Below are positions 24,911 to 33,055 of a stretch of DNA of 64,000 bases, one piece after another. Position 1 is the stretch's first letter. Every line of letters begins with the position of its first letter. Source of the DNA: Leifsonia sp. Root1293 (lineage in GTDB: Bacteria; Actinomycetota; Actinomycetes; Actinomycetales; Microbacteriaceae); the NCBI RefSeq assembly GCF_001425325.1, contig NZ_LMEH01000002.1, positions 991,249 through 1,055,248 on the forward strand, written 5' to 3'. Both the position numbers and the translations under genes were made by a program. The notes below the pieces were generated by a model, which was not told the origin of the DNA, searched no databases, and saw nothing but the letters and a program-made list of their open reading frames with translations.

Positions 24911-26022
24911 CCCAGCCCGACGCACCACTGCGCATCCTGTTCGTCGTTCCCTCGCTGCACGGCGGTGGAGCCGAGTTCGTGGCGCGCACCTGGATGGGCT
25001 GGCTGGTCGAGCGCGGCCACTCGGTGGCCGTCGTGACCACGTCGGCGAAGGCGACGGACACCTACCTGCCCGACGGCGTCGTGCACTACCAGATCGCGAC
25101 GGCCGGCGGTCATGTGGGCAAGTCGCGGGCACTGATCGCGATCTTCGGCGGTTTCAGGCCCGACGTCGCCGTCAGCCTGCAGGCGCACGCCAACCTCGTG
25201 CTGCTGACAGCCGCAGCGCTCAGCCCCAAGTCGCGCCGACCCCCGGTGATCATCAGCGAACGCAACCTGGTGTCGCTGGGCCTGGCGGACTCCGACCTGC
25301 CGCACAAGGTGAAGATCGGCTTCGCACGGCGCATGTACGGCCGCGCCGACCACGTCATCGCGATCTCGCATCCCGTCGCCGGGGAACTCGTCAGCGGGTT
25401 CGGTGTCTCGGGGGAGCGCTGCACTGTCGTCGCCAACCCCGCCACCGCGAAGGTGGCCGGAATGGACCGCGTCGTGAGGGTGCCGGGAACCGCGGGCGGC
25501 CTCCAGCTCGTGCTGGCTGCCCGCCTCGTCGCCCAGAAGCGACCGGAACTGGCCATCCACGCCGCGGCCGAGCTCAACCGGCGCGGAATCCCCACCGAGG
25601 TCATCTCCTTCGGCGGCGGCCCACTTCTCGAGTCCGTGACGGCAGAGGCCGAGCGTCTCGGGGTCACCTTCGACGACAAGGGCTGGGTCGAGGACTGGTT
25701 CTCGCATTTCAAGCCGAACTCCGTCGTGCTGCTGCCATCGCTGCGGGAGGGTTTCGGCAACGTGCTGGTCGAGGCGGCTGCGGCCGGTGTGCCGTCTGTG
25801 GCCGTGTCCGGCGCGTTGGGCGTCGCCGACGCCATCGTGCCGGGCATCACCGGTGAACTCGCCCTGGGACCGTCCGCCGAGCAGCTCGCCGACGCCGTCG
25901 AACGGGCCAGCGCCATCGATGTCGTCGGCATCGACGCCTGGCTCGACCGCTTCTCCGTTGCATCCAGCGGGAGGGATCTCGAGACCGTCCTGCAGATGGT
26001 CGCCGCGGATGGACCGCGATGA
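24907..26022 (+). CDS. Glycosyltransferase family 4
   Basis: A 371-residue GT-B glycosyltransferase. SLHGGGAEFVARTWM near the N-terminus is the glycine-rich acceptor loop, VAISHPVAGELV follows in the linker region, and the donor domain has LVLAARLVAQKRPELAIHAA, SFGGGPLLESV, and LPSLREGFGNVLVEAAAAGVPSVA with both Glu residues of the EX7E motif. It sits in the coupled run of block C, with ATGA overlaps on both sides. The sugar is unknown. Confidence 0.88.
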   Translation: MTQPDAPLRILFVVPSLHGGGAEFVARTWMGWLVERGHSVAVVTTSAKATDTYLPDGVVHYQIATAGGHVGKSRALIAIFGGFRPDVAVSLQAHANLVLLTAAALSPKSRRPPVIISERNLVSLGLADSDLPHKVKIGFARRMYGRADHVIAISHPVAGELVSGFGVSGERCTVVANPATAKVAGMDRVVRVPGTAGGLQLVLAARLVAQKRPELAIHAAAELNRRGIPTEVISFGGGPLLESVTAEAERLGVTFDDKGWVEDWFSHFKPNSVVLLPSLREGFGNVLVEAAAAGVPSVAVSGALGVADAIVPGITGELALGPSAEQLADAVERASAIDVVGIDAWLDRFSVASSGRDLETVLQMVAADGPR

Positions 26023-26981
26023 CCGACGTCAGCGTTGTCATCCCGGCCTACAACGCCGCCGAGTTCCTGGGGGACGCCGTCGAACGGCTGCTCCGCCAGA
26101 CCATCGCCGTCGAGATCGTGGTCGTCGACGATGGATCGGGTGACTCGACGGCCAGGATCGGCGCCGAGCTCGCCGACAGGCATCCGTCGGTCGTCTTCGT
26201 CCCCCTCGCCGAGAACGGCGGAGTCGCCGCAGCGCGTGAAGCGGGGGTCGAAGCGTCGTCGGGGCGGTTCATCTGGTTCGTCGACGCCGATGACGAGTGG
26301 ACGACGGATGCCGCCGAGACCATGCTCGCGGCCGCCGACGGTTTCGCCGCCGACGTCGTGTGCGCCGGCGCCGAGTACCTCTCCGTCGACGGATCCCGCC
26401 GACCTGTTCCGTCGCTGCCGCCAGGCTCCGTGGATGGCGCGACTGCCTTCCGGGCGATGCTGGTCGGTCGGGTGAGTGGACACCTCTGGAACAAGCTGTT
26501 CGCCCGCACGTTGTTTCCGGCCATCACGTTCACCCGCTCGCGCGTGCATTCAGACCAGGCCATGGTCGCCCAGCTCCTGGTGGCGGCGGAGACGGTCGTC
26601 GGCATCCGCGACGCCGTCTACACCTACAGGTTGCGGAGCGGCTCGATCATCAGGTCGAACACTCAGCGTGCACGCTCCCTCGAGCAGGTCGGCGCCGTGG
26701 TGCACGAGTGCGCCCGGCGGGTAGGGGTCGATGGCCGTGAGCTCGACTACTACACGGCCCGGTTCTCGCTGCTCTCCAGAATGAAGGATGCGACCAGCGG
26801 GGCATACACGGAGCAGGAGTCGCGCGCCCTGGTGCGCTCGGCCCGCACCGAGATGACTCCGTCGGTGGTGATCTCGTTGGCGCGCGCGAGAGAGCCTCAG
26901 CGCCTGGCTCTGCTGGTCGCGGCTCGAACGAGCCTGCCGCTGTACCGGCGCATCATGAGCACTCGCGGAGCCCGCGAGTAG
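26019..26981 (+). CDS. Glycosyltransferase family 2
   Basis: A 320-residue GT-A enzyme. The N-terminus VSVVIPAYNAAEFLGDAVERLLRQTI, the DDGSGDSTARIG segment and FVDADDEW (the D-x-D metal site near residue 90) define family 2. The rest includes SGHLWNKLFAR and HSDQAMVAQLL, typical of WcaA-like enzymes acting on lipid-linked oligosaccharides. It overlaps the GT4 gene by 4 bases and is the last gene of the first coupled run in block C; 257 bases separate it from the acyltransferase. Confidence 0.88.
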   Translation: MTDVSVVIPAYNAAEFLGDAVERLLRQTIAVEIVVVDDGSGDSTARIGAELADRHPSVVFVPLAENGGVAAAREAGVEASSGRFIWFVDADDEWTTDAAETMLAAADGFAADVVCAGAEYLSVDGSRRPVPSLPPGSVDGATAFRAMLVGRVSGHLWNKLFARTLFPAITFTRSRVHSDQAMVAQLLVAAETVVGIRDAVYTYRLRSGSIIRSNTQRARSLEQVGAVVHECARRVGVDGRELDYYTARFSLLSRMKDATSGAYTEQESRALVRSARTEMTPSVVISLARAREPQRLALLVAARTSLPLYRRIMSTRGARE

Positions 26982-27183
26982 TCGGGGCGGCAGTCGGGCG
27001 GAAATCGCCGAGTCTCGCGACGGCCGCGCGGGGCGGCAGGGAGCCACCACCCCCGTTCGTGTCACACAACCGTAATCTTCAGCGCCGAGCGTTAACCTCA
27101 GCGACTCCTGCAGGTGACGAGCCCTCACTAACGTTTTCAGTGCAGGACCGATCGCGAGAACGGAGCTGCGACCCGACGGTGGG

Positions 27184-27215
27184 CGTGCACCCACCCGAGT
27201 CAAGTCGGGTGCACG
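27184..27215. promoter_or_regulatory. Hairpin upstream of the acyltransferase start
   Basis: CGTGCACCC (27184-27192) and GGGTGCACG (27207-27215) are perfect 9-bp inverted repeats around a 14-nt spacer, ending 23 bases before the GTG start. No U-tract follows, so a leader structure or operator is as likely as a terminator for the upstream GT2 gene. Confidence 0.5.
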
Positions 27216-27238
27216 GCCGACCGAGAGATTGGACAGCC

Positions 27239-28396
27239 GTGACCGCCACAACCTATCGCTGGACCGTTTCCGAGCCGCGCCCACGTGCCTGGATGAACTT
27301 CGCCAAAGGCGTCGCCATCGCCATGGTCGTGCTCTACCACGTGACGTTGTACCTGCAGCACGCCGGCATCATGGGGTTGCCGAATCGCATGAAGCTCGTG
27401 CTCGAGCTGTTCCCCATGCCCGTCTTCTTCCTCATCGCCGGACTCTTCGGCGCTCGAGCGGTCACCTGGACGTTCGGCAACCTGTGGAGACGACGGCTGT
27501 TGCCCGTGCTCTACCTCTATATCGTCTGGTCGATCGTGCGGTTCGCGTTCTACCTGGTCATTCCGGGGCTCAGCGGCGAGCTCGGAGAGCTGCCGGCGAG
27601 CAATCCCATCAGCCTGGCTCTGATCCTCATCTGGCCGAGCAGCAGCTACTGGTTCATCTACGCCCTCGCGGTGTTCGCCTTCGCCGCCTGGGCGCTGAGG
27701 AAGCTCCCGCCCGTCGTTCACGTGGTGCTCGCGGCACTGCTGTCGAGCGCCGTCACAGCCGGCCTCATCAACAGCGGCAACATCGGCTGGAACCGCGTCG
27801 GCGCCCTCTACGTCTTCTACGCCTTCGGGGCGCTCTACGCGCCGCGGGTGTTCGCCGCGGTCGCGAAGGTCTCCGTGCAGCGCACGCTACTCGCCGCCGC
27901 AGCGCTCGTGGCCTCCGCCGCCATCCTCTTCCTCCTGCCGGCACGATGGGTTCCATTCCTCGTGCTGCTGGGCCAGGCATCGGCCGTTGCGCTCGGCGTA
28001 CTGCTCTCCGCCTACCTCGCCAGGCTCCGGATGCTGTCCTTCGTGTCGACGATGGGGGCCGAGAGCCTGCAGATCTACCTGCTGCACTTGTTCGTGATCG
28101 TTCCGATCGCCGGCCTGCTCGGGATCGTGCTCGGCGGAGTGAATCGCGGCGTCGGCATCGCCATCCAGATCGCACTCGTCGTGGTGGCCATCGTCGTCTC
28201 GTTGCTGCTCTCCAAGCTCACGACCCGCGTGCGCTGGCTCTACGTTCCTCCCGTCATCAGGCGCAGGCGCACCGCCGCGCCAGCCGGAGCACCGGCATCC
28301 GACAGCAGCACGGATGCCCCCACGATTCCCGACGGCCGGCACACGGTCGTGACCTCCCCTCCGCACCCTGCACGCAACAAGGAGATATCGACATGA
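27239..28396 (+). CDS. Acyltransferase family 3 membrane protein
   Basis: A 385-residue integral membrane O-acyltransferase (OafA/GumF-like family). WMNFAKGVAIAMVVLYHVTLYLQ near residue 18 carries the conserved motif with the catalytic-region His, followed by about ten hydrophobic helices; the last 50 residues are a Pro/Ala/Thr-rich hydrophilic tail. GTG 27239 is chosen; the longer in-frame start at 27059 would add a hydrophilic stretch that runs across the hairpin at 27184-27215. It should acylate (for example acetylate) the block C saccharide. The next gene starts 4 bases before its end. Confidence 0.83.
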   Translation: MTATTYRWTVSEPRPRAWMNFAKGVAIAMVVLYHVTLYLQHAGIMGLPNRMKLVLELFPMPVFFLIAGLFGARAVTWTFGNLWRRRLLPVLYLYIVWSIVRFAFYLVIPGLSGELGELPASNPISLALILIWPSSSYWFIYALAVFAFAAWALRKLPPVVHVVLAALLSSAVTAGLINSGNIGWNRVGALYVFYAFGALYAPRVFAAVAKVSVQRTLLAAAALVASAAILFLLPARWVPFLVLLGQASAVALGVLLSAYLARLRMLSFVSTMGAESLQIYLLHLFVIVPIAGLLGIVLGGVNRGVGIAIQIALVVVAIVVSLLLSKLTTRVRWLYVPPVIRRRRTAAPAGAPASDSSTDAPTIPDGRHTVVTSPPHPARNKEIST

Positions 28397-29370
28397 CGAC
28401 GGATTTCGACACCACCCCGGCCACCGAGAGCAGCCCCGGAGGAAAGCTGCTGCTCGCCGCCTCGACCGGCGGTCACCTCGCCCAGCTGGTGCGTCTGGCC
28501 CCCGGACTCGGCGCCACGGACGACTCGCTGTGGGTGACCTTCCGCACCCCGCAGAGCGAGTCGCTGCTGAAGGGGCGCAACGTGCTCTACGTGCCCTACA
28601 TCCGGCCGCGCGACGCGGCGAACGTCGTGCGCGCCTACCAGTCGATCCGTGCCGCCATCAAGAACACGAAGTTCGACGGCGCGGTGAGCACCGGATCGGC
28701 GCTGGCCTTGGCTGCTCTCCCGGCCGCGAAGCTGGGAGGGCTGCCGACCCTCTACATCGAGAGCGTCTCCAGGGTCGACGGTCCGTCGTTGTCGGGCCGC
28801 ATCCTGGACAGGTTCCGTCTGGCCGAACTGCGCACGCAGCACCCGCACTGGTCATCAGGCCGGTGGGGCGTGCATCCGAGCGTGCTGTCGACCTTCCACA
28901 ATGTGGCGAAGCCCAAGCCGGCCGACGGCCGACTGAAGCTCTTCGTGACCCTGGGAACGATCGAGGGCTACGGCTTCGACTCCCTCGTCGACCGCATCGT
29001 CGACCTCGGCATCGCCGGTGACGACACCACCTGGCAGCTGGGCTACACCGAGGCCAAGCGTGACCTACCGGGCACCGCCTACGCCCAGGTGAGCGCCGAG
29101 GACTTCGAGCGCTACGCCAAGGAGGCCGACGTCGTCATCACCCACGCCGGGGTCGGCACGGTGCTCGGACTGCTCGAGATGGGCATCTCGCCGATCGCCG
29201 TCGTGCGACGCAAGGATCGCGGAGAGCACGTCGACAACCACCAGGAGCAGATCGCCAGGCTGATGTCCGAGCTCGGCATCGGCACCTCGACCGAGGTCGA
29301 GGACCTCACTGCCGACATGATCCACGCAGCGGCCACGACGGCCATCCGCGGCGATCTGGCGGCCGCGTGA
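28393..29370 (+). CDS. PssD-PssE (Alg14-Alg13-like) fused glycosyltransferase
   Basis: A 325-residue protein that joins two halves normally encoded separately. Residues 15-160 are Alg14/PssD-like (KLLLAASTGGHLAQLVRLAPGL, the membrane-associated acceptor domain). Residues 175-325 are Alg13/PssE-like (LKLFVTLGTIEGYGFDSLVDRI, then DVVITHAGVGTVLGLLEMG and HVDNHQEQIARLM, the UDP-sugar donor domain). By family it belongs to GT28-type enzymes; in rhizobial and streptococcal systems the pair adds the second sugar of the repeat. AAGGAGA lies 8 bases before ATG 28393, and the end overlaps the next gene as GTGA. Confidence 0.85.
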   Translation: MTTDFDTTPATESSPGGKLLLAASTGGHLAQLVRLAPGLGATDDSLWVTFRTPQSESLLKGRNVLYVPYIRPRDAANVVRAYQSIRAAIKNTKFDGAVSTGSALALAALPAAKLGGLPTLYIESVSRVDGPSLSGRILDRFRLAELRTQHPHWSSGRWGVHPSVLSTFHNVAKPKPADGRLKLFVTLGTIEGYGFDSLVDRIVDLGIAGDDTTWQLGYTEAKRDLPGTAYAQVSAEDFERYAKEADVVITHAGVGTVLGLLEMGISPIAVVRRKDRGEHVDNHQEQIARLMSELGIGTSTEVEDLTADMIHAAATTAIRGDLAAA

Positions 29371-30491
29371 CCGACAGGGCCGCTGCGGCGGCTCCCGCTG
29401 GTCCGAACGCGATCGATATCTTCGTGCCCGGGGTCGGCCAGTACGACAACATCGGCGACATCATCCTGCGGCGCCAGCTCATCGCCTGGCTGAAGCCGCT
29501 CGGCCGCCTGCACGTCTATGTCGGTGCATCGCCTGAAGGCTACGCGGAATCGCTCGGGGTCGGCTCCGACGACGTCGTGTACCGCTCGTTCGCGTCCTGG
29601 TATCGCGCCGGCCTGTCGCGCGCGTGGGGCGGCACCGCGCACTACGTGTTCAAGCCCGGGGAGATCCAGCTGACCATCATCGGAATGAAGGAGCACGTCG
29701 TCGTGCTGCCGTTGCTCGCCCTGCTGCGCCTGCGCGGGGGATCGGTGGTGCGCGTGGGCTCCGGGTCGCGCGACTTCGCTCCCGTGCCCCGCCTGCTCAT
29801 GCGTCCATCCATCGCCCTGTCCCAGCTCACGGCCTGGCGCGACGGAACGACGGCCGCCTACCTCGGCGGCGAGGTCATGCCCGATCTCGCCTTCGGCGAG
29901 GGCACCGGACCATCGACGGATGCCGCAGCCGAGAGCCGCGACACCATCGTCGTGTCGATGCGCAGTGACCGGCCCGAGCCGGGTGCGGCCTGGGTCGCCG
30001 GCATCCGTCGCTTCGCAGCTGACACTGGACTCCGCATCGAGGTCGTCACCCAGGTGCTCCGTGATCGCCAGCGCTCGCGCGACCTGGCAGCCGCCCTCGG
30101 CGCCGACCTCGCCGACTGGGACGGCTCGGACCACGGCGGGCAGGAGGACAGGCTGCGGGCCGTCTACGCGCGGACGGCGCTCGCGGTCAGCGACAGGCTG
30201 CACGTGCTGATCGCGGCCTCCACCGAGGGGGCAGCGCCGATCGCGCTGCTCGTCGACGAGTCAGGCAAGATCGACAGGCACTTCGAGGCCGCGGGCGTCT
30301 CGGGCGTCGGCGTTCCGGCGAGCGGGCTCACCGAGGATGAGATCGTCGCGGCCCTGGCCGGGGCTCTGCAGCGTGGCCCGGCCGTACGCGCCTCCCTCGC
30401 GAACGCGAGAGGGGAGCTCGAGCTCATGCGCGTGCGGGTCGAGAGCCTCATTGCCGGCGTTCCGTCGCGCACGGAACTGGTCGACGCATGA
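29367..30491 (+). CDS. Polysaccharide pyruvyl transferase family protein (copy 3)
   Basis: A 374-residue paralogue of the protein at 8365. QYDNIGDIILRRQLIAWL near residue 30 is the family anchor, and SDRLHVLIAASTEGAAPI near residue 275 the conserved R-x-H region; VMPDLAFGEG near residue 170 aligns with VMPDWGFGLDG of copy 1. The GTG at 29367 overlaps the PssD-PssE stop, and the end overlaps the next glycosyltransferase (ATGA). It is probably involved in pyruvylating the block C polymer, or acts as an atypical glycosyltransferase. Confidence 0.75.
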   Translation: MTDRAAAAAPAGPNAIDIFVPGVGQYDNIGDIILRRQLIAWLKPLGRLHVYVGASPEGYAESLGVGSDDVVYRSFASWYRAGLSRAWGGTAHYVFKPGEIQLTIIGMKEHVVVLPLLALLRLRGGSVVRVGSGSRDFAPVPRLLMRPSIALSQLTAWRDGTTAAYLGGEVMPDLAFGEGTGPSTDAAAESRDTIVVSMRSDRPEPGAAWVAGIRRFAADTGLRIEVVTQVLRDRQRSRDLAAALGADLADWDGSDHGGQEDRLRAVYARTALAVSDRLHVLIAASTEGAAPIALLVDESGKIDRHFEAAGVSGVGVPASGLTEDEIVAALAGALQRGPAVRASLANARGELELMRVRVESLIAGVPSRTELVDA

Positions 30492-31540
30492 GCGTGGCCG
30501 TCGACGTGCCCCGCACGATGCTCGACCGCATCGAGGTGCTCCACGTCGGCCGTCGGGGCGAGGTCGCCGGGGGCATGACCCAGGTGGTCAACGGCTACCT
30601 CTCCTATCCCTTCGACGACTGCGACCTGCGGGTGGTCGTGTCGCGCGACGGATCGACAGGTCCGCGAGCCGTCGCGATCTTCCTCGCAGCCGCCTGGCGA
30701 CTCGCCACACTGCGCGGTCGCGACCGACGCGTGGTCGTGGTGCACCTCTCGCAGGGCGGATCCTTCGTGCGCGAGGGGCTCCTGCTTCGCCTCGCCCACG
30801 CTCGCGGCTTCGGCACTGTCGCGCACCTGCACGGCAGCAGCTTCCCCGAGTACGCGGCACGCGAGCCCGCCAGAGTCGCGACAGTGCTGCGTGCAGCCGA
30901 CAGCGTCTTCGTTCTGAGCACCGAGACCCGGGCCGCGGTGCTCGCCGTGCTGCCGGGAGCACCGACGGAACTCATTCCGAACGCCGTTCCCGCGGGAACG
31001 CAGCGCGAGAAGGGCAGGAGCGTCGTGTTCGGCGGCAGCGTCTCGCGCCGGAAGGGGGTCGACGTCCTCGTCGACGCCTGGCGGAGGATCACCGACCACC
31101 GCGGGTGGACCCTGCATGTCGTCGGTCCCGTCGCCGACCCCGAGGTCGTTCCGTCGGAGCTGGCCGACGCGGTCTTCCACGGCGGGCTCCCGCACGCCGA
31201 ACTCATGGAGATGCTGGAGGCGGCCGAGATCGCCGTGCTCCCGTCGCGCGACGAGGCCATGCCGATGTTCATCCTCGAGGCGCTGGCCCGGCAGGACTGC
31301 GTCGTGGCGACCCGGGTCGGCGGGGTTCCCGCGGTGCTGGCCGATGGCGCCGGCATCCTGGTCGATGCCGGCGATGCAGCAGCCCTGGCCGACGCACTCG
31401 AGCGTCTGATGGTGTCGGATGCCGCCCGCGACGAACTGCGCGCCGCCGGTACGGCCAGGTTCCAGCGCGACTACTCGGCTGCCGCCGTCTATCCCCGGGT
31501 CGCGGCGCGCTGGCGCGCGGTGCTCCGCGGGAGCCGCTGA
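30488..31540 (+). CDS. Glycosyltransferase family 4
   Basis: A 350-residue GT-B enzyme. LHVGRRGEVAGGMTQVVNGYL near residue 18, AHLHGSSFPEYA near residue 112, and the donor domain VVFGGSVSRRKGVDVLVDAW with AVLPSRDEAMPMFILEALARQDCVVAT (both Glu of the motif) are clear. It starts with an ATGA overlap after copy 3. Its last 52 bases lie opposite the 3' end of the convergent wzy gene. Donor and acceptor are unknown. Confidence 0.87.
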   Translation: MSVAVDVPRTMLDRIEVLHVGRRGEVAGGMTQVVNGYLSYPFDDCDLRVVVSRDGSTGPRAVAIFLAAAWRLATLRGRDRRVVVVHLSQGGSFVREGLLLRLAHARGFGTVAHLHGSSFPEYAAREPARVATVLRAADSVFVLSTETRAAVLAVLPGAPTELIPNAVPAGTQREKGRSVVFGGSVSRRKGVDVLVDAWRRITDHRGWTLHVVGPVADPEVVPSELADAVFHGGLPHAELMEMLEAAEIAVLPSRDEAMPMFILEALARQDCVVATRVGGVPAVLADGAGILVDAGDAAALADALERLMVSDAARDELRAAGTARFQRDYSAAAVYPRVAARWRAVLRGSR

Positions 31541-33039
31541 GAGAGCAGACTCCGCGCGGGCAGGAGCCCGGTCGCGAGCTGCTCATCACGTGCAGCCGAG
31601 CGCAGCGACGCCACGATGCCCGCGACGGCGAACACGAACGGGAACGACGGCGCCGAGACGAAGACCGGAGCGGCTGCCGACTCGATCACGAGGAGCACCA
31701 GCCAGCCGACGCCGGTGATGCGCACCCACCGCGCGAGCACCGACTCCGTCGGGGAGCTCGCGCGCAGCAGGCTGACCAGCACGCAGACGATGCCGACGGA
31801 GAAGGCGGCGGCTCCGAGCCATCCGCTCTCCCCGATGATGGCCGGCCACTGCGTGTCGTTCAGGAACATGCCCTTCTCGCCCGGGCCGAGGCCGTAGACG
31901 TGGTCGAAGCCGAGGGCGTAGTACTCCGGGCTGTAGTTCACTCCGGCGGGAAAGCTGCCGAACCGACCGAAGCCGGCGCCGAACGGGAAGTACGCGGTGG
32001 CGACAGCCAGTGACCCCCAGGTCATCGTCGAGCGCGCGGAGTCCTGGATGATGTACATCTGCACGGCGTCTCCGACGAGTGCGATGAGCGGCGGCACGAT
32101 CAGCGCGATGGCGAAGGGACCGAAGCAGAGGGCGACGACGATGAGGATCGGCCGGCCGTAGCGGACGGTGAGGATGCCGAGGGCGGCGAGCAGGCCGACG
32201 ATCGACTTCACCTCGAGCGTGAGGGTGGTGAGCACCACTGTCACGCCGATGAGGATGGCGTTGCCGAGCGAGGTGCGCACCACGCAGGCGTAGGCGAGGG
32301 CCCCGACGGCCAGCACTGCGGTGAAACGGCCGAACGCCGCCGGATGCTGGAACAGGCCCTGCAGCGCCGTGACACCGCCGAGGTGGGTGATGGTGCCGCC
32401 GACGATGCCACGCCACGCATCGGGGAAGGCGAGGTTCGCGAGTCCCGACACGGCGATGACGCCGATCGCCACGATCCCGGCACGCAGCAGTGCCGCGAAG
32501 TCGCGATCGGTCCAGCGCAGCTGGGCGAGAGCGAAGGCGAACAGCAGTCCCTTGGCGATGAGGATCAGCGACTGCATCATCAGCGAATAGGGCACGTGCA
32601 GGGCGACGCCGCTCAGAACACCGAACACGAAGAACAGCAGGAACCAGGTCGTGCCGGGCAGGAGCACGATGCGGTGCTCGGTGAGCAGCCTTCGCGTCGT
32701 GAAGGCGACGACCGACAGTCCGATGACGGCTTCGTCGATGTTCGACGCCAGGGGTCCGACGACCTGCTGCAGCACGTTCGACAGGATGATGGCCGAGACG
32801 CCGACGAGCGCGAAGACCTTCGGGTGGAATGCCGCGAGGTACACGAGCGCCGCTCCGGCGATGACGATGATGAAGAGCGCCGGTTGGACGAGCAGCGACG
32901 CCACGACGAGCGCGACGGCGACCACGGCTCCGGCGACCGAGAGCAGCACGTCCGCTCGCAGGCGCGGGCTCAGGCGGGAAGCTCGCCCGGCCGGCGTGCT
33001 TCCGTCGGGCGGCCTCTGCCGCGTCGCCTGCAGTGTCAT
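31489..33039 (-). CDS. O-antigen polymerase/ligase-like protein (Wzy candidate, block C)
   Basis: A 516-residue membrane protein with about eleven hydrophobic segments and a periplasmic-type loop (about residues 340-400, MFLNDTQWPAIIGESGWLG) characteristic of the O-antigen ligase/Wzy family. It should polymerise the block C repeat units. It is transcribed with the Wzz/BY-kinase gene just upstream on the minus strand (16-base gap) and overlaps the convergent GT4 by 52 bases. The ATG at 33039 has only a weak ribosome-binding site. Confidence 0.82.
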   Translation of the reverse strand: MTLQATRQRPPDGSTPAGRASRLSPRLRADVLLSVAGAVVAVALVVASLLVQPALFIIVIAGAALVYLAAFHPKVFALVGVSAIILSNVLQQVVGPLASNIDEAVIGLSVVAFTTRRLLTEHRIVLLPGTTWFLLFFVFGVLSGVALHVPYSLMMQSLILIAKGLLFAFALAQLRWTDRDFAALLRAGIVAIGVIAVSGLANLAFPDAWRGIVGGTITHLGGVTALQGLFQHPAAFGRFTAVLAVGALAYACVVRTSLGNAILIGVTVVLTTLTLEVKSIVGLLAALGILTVRYGRPILIVVALCFGPFAIALIVPPLIALVGDAVQMYIIQDSARSTMTWGSLAVATAYFPFGAGFGRFGSFPAGVNYSPEYYALGFDHVYGLGPGEKGMFLNDTQWPAIIGESGWLGAAAFSVGIVCVLVSLLRASSPTESVLARWVRITGVGWLVLLVIESAAAPVFVSAPSFPFVFAVAGIVASLRSAARDEQLATGLLPARSLLSQRLPRSTARQRAATRG

Positions 33040-33055
33040 GAAGCCGACCTGCCGA

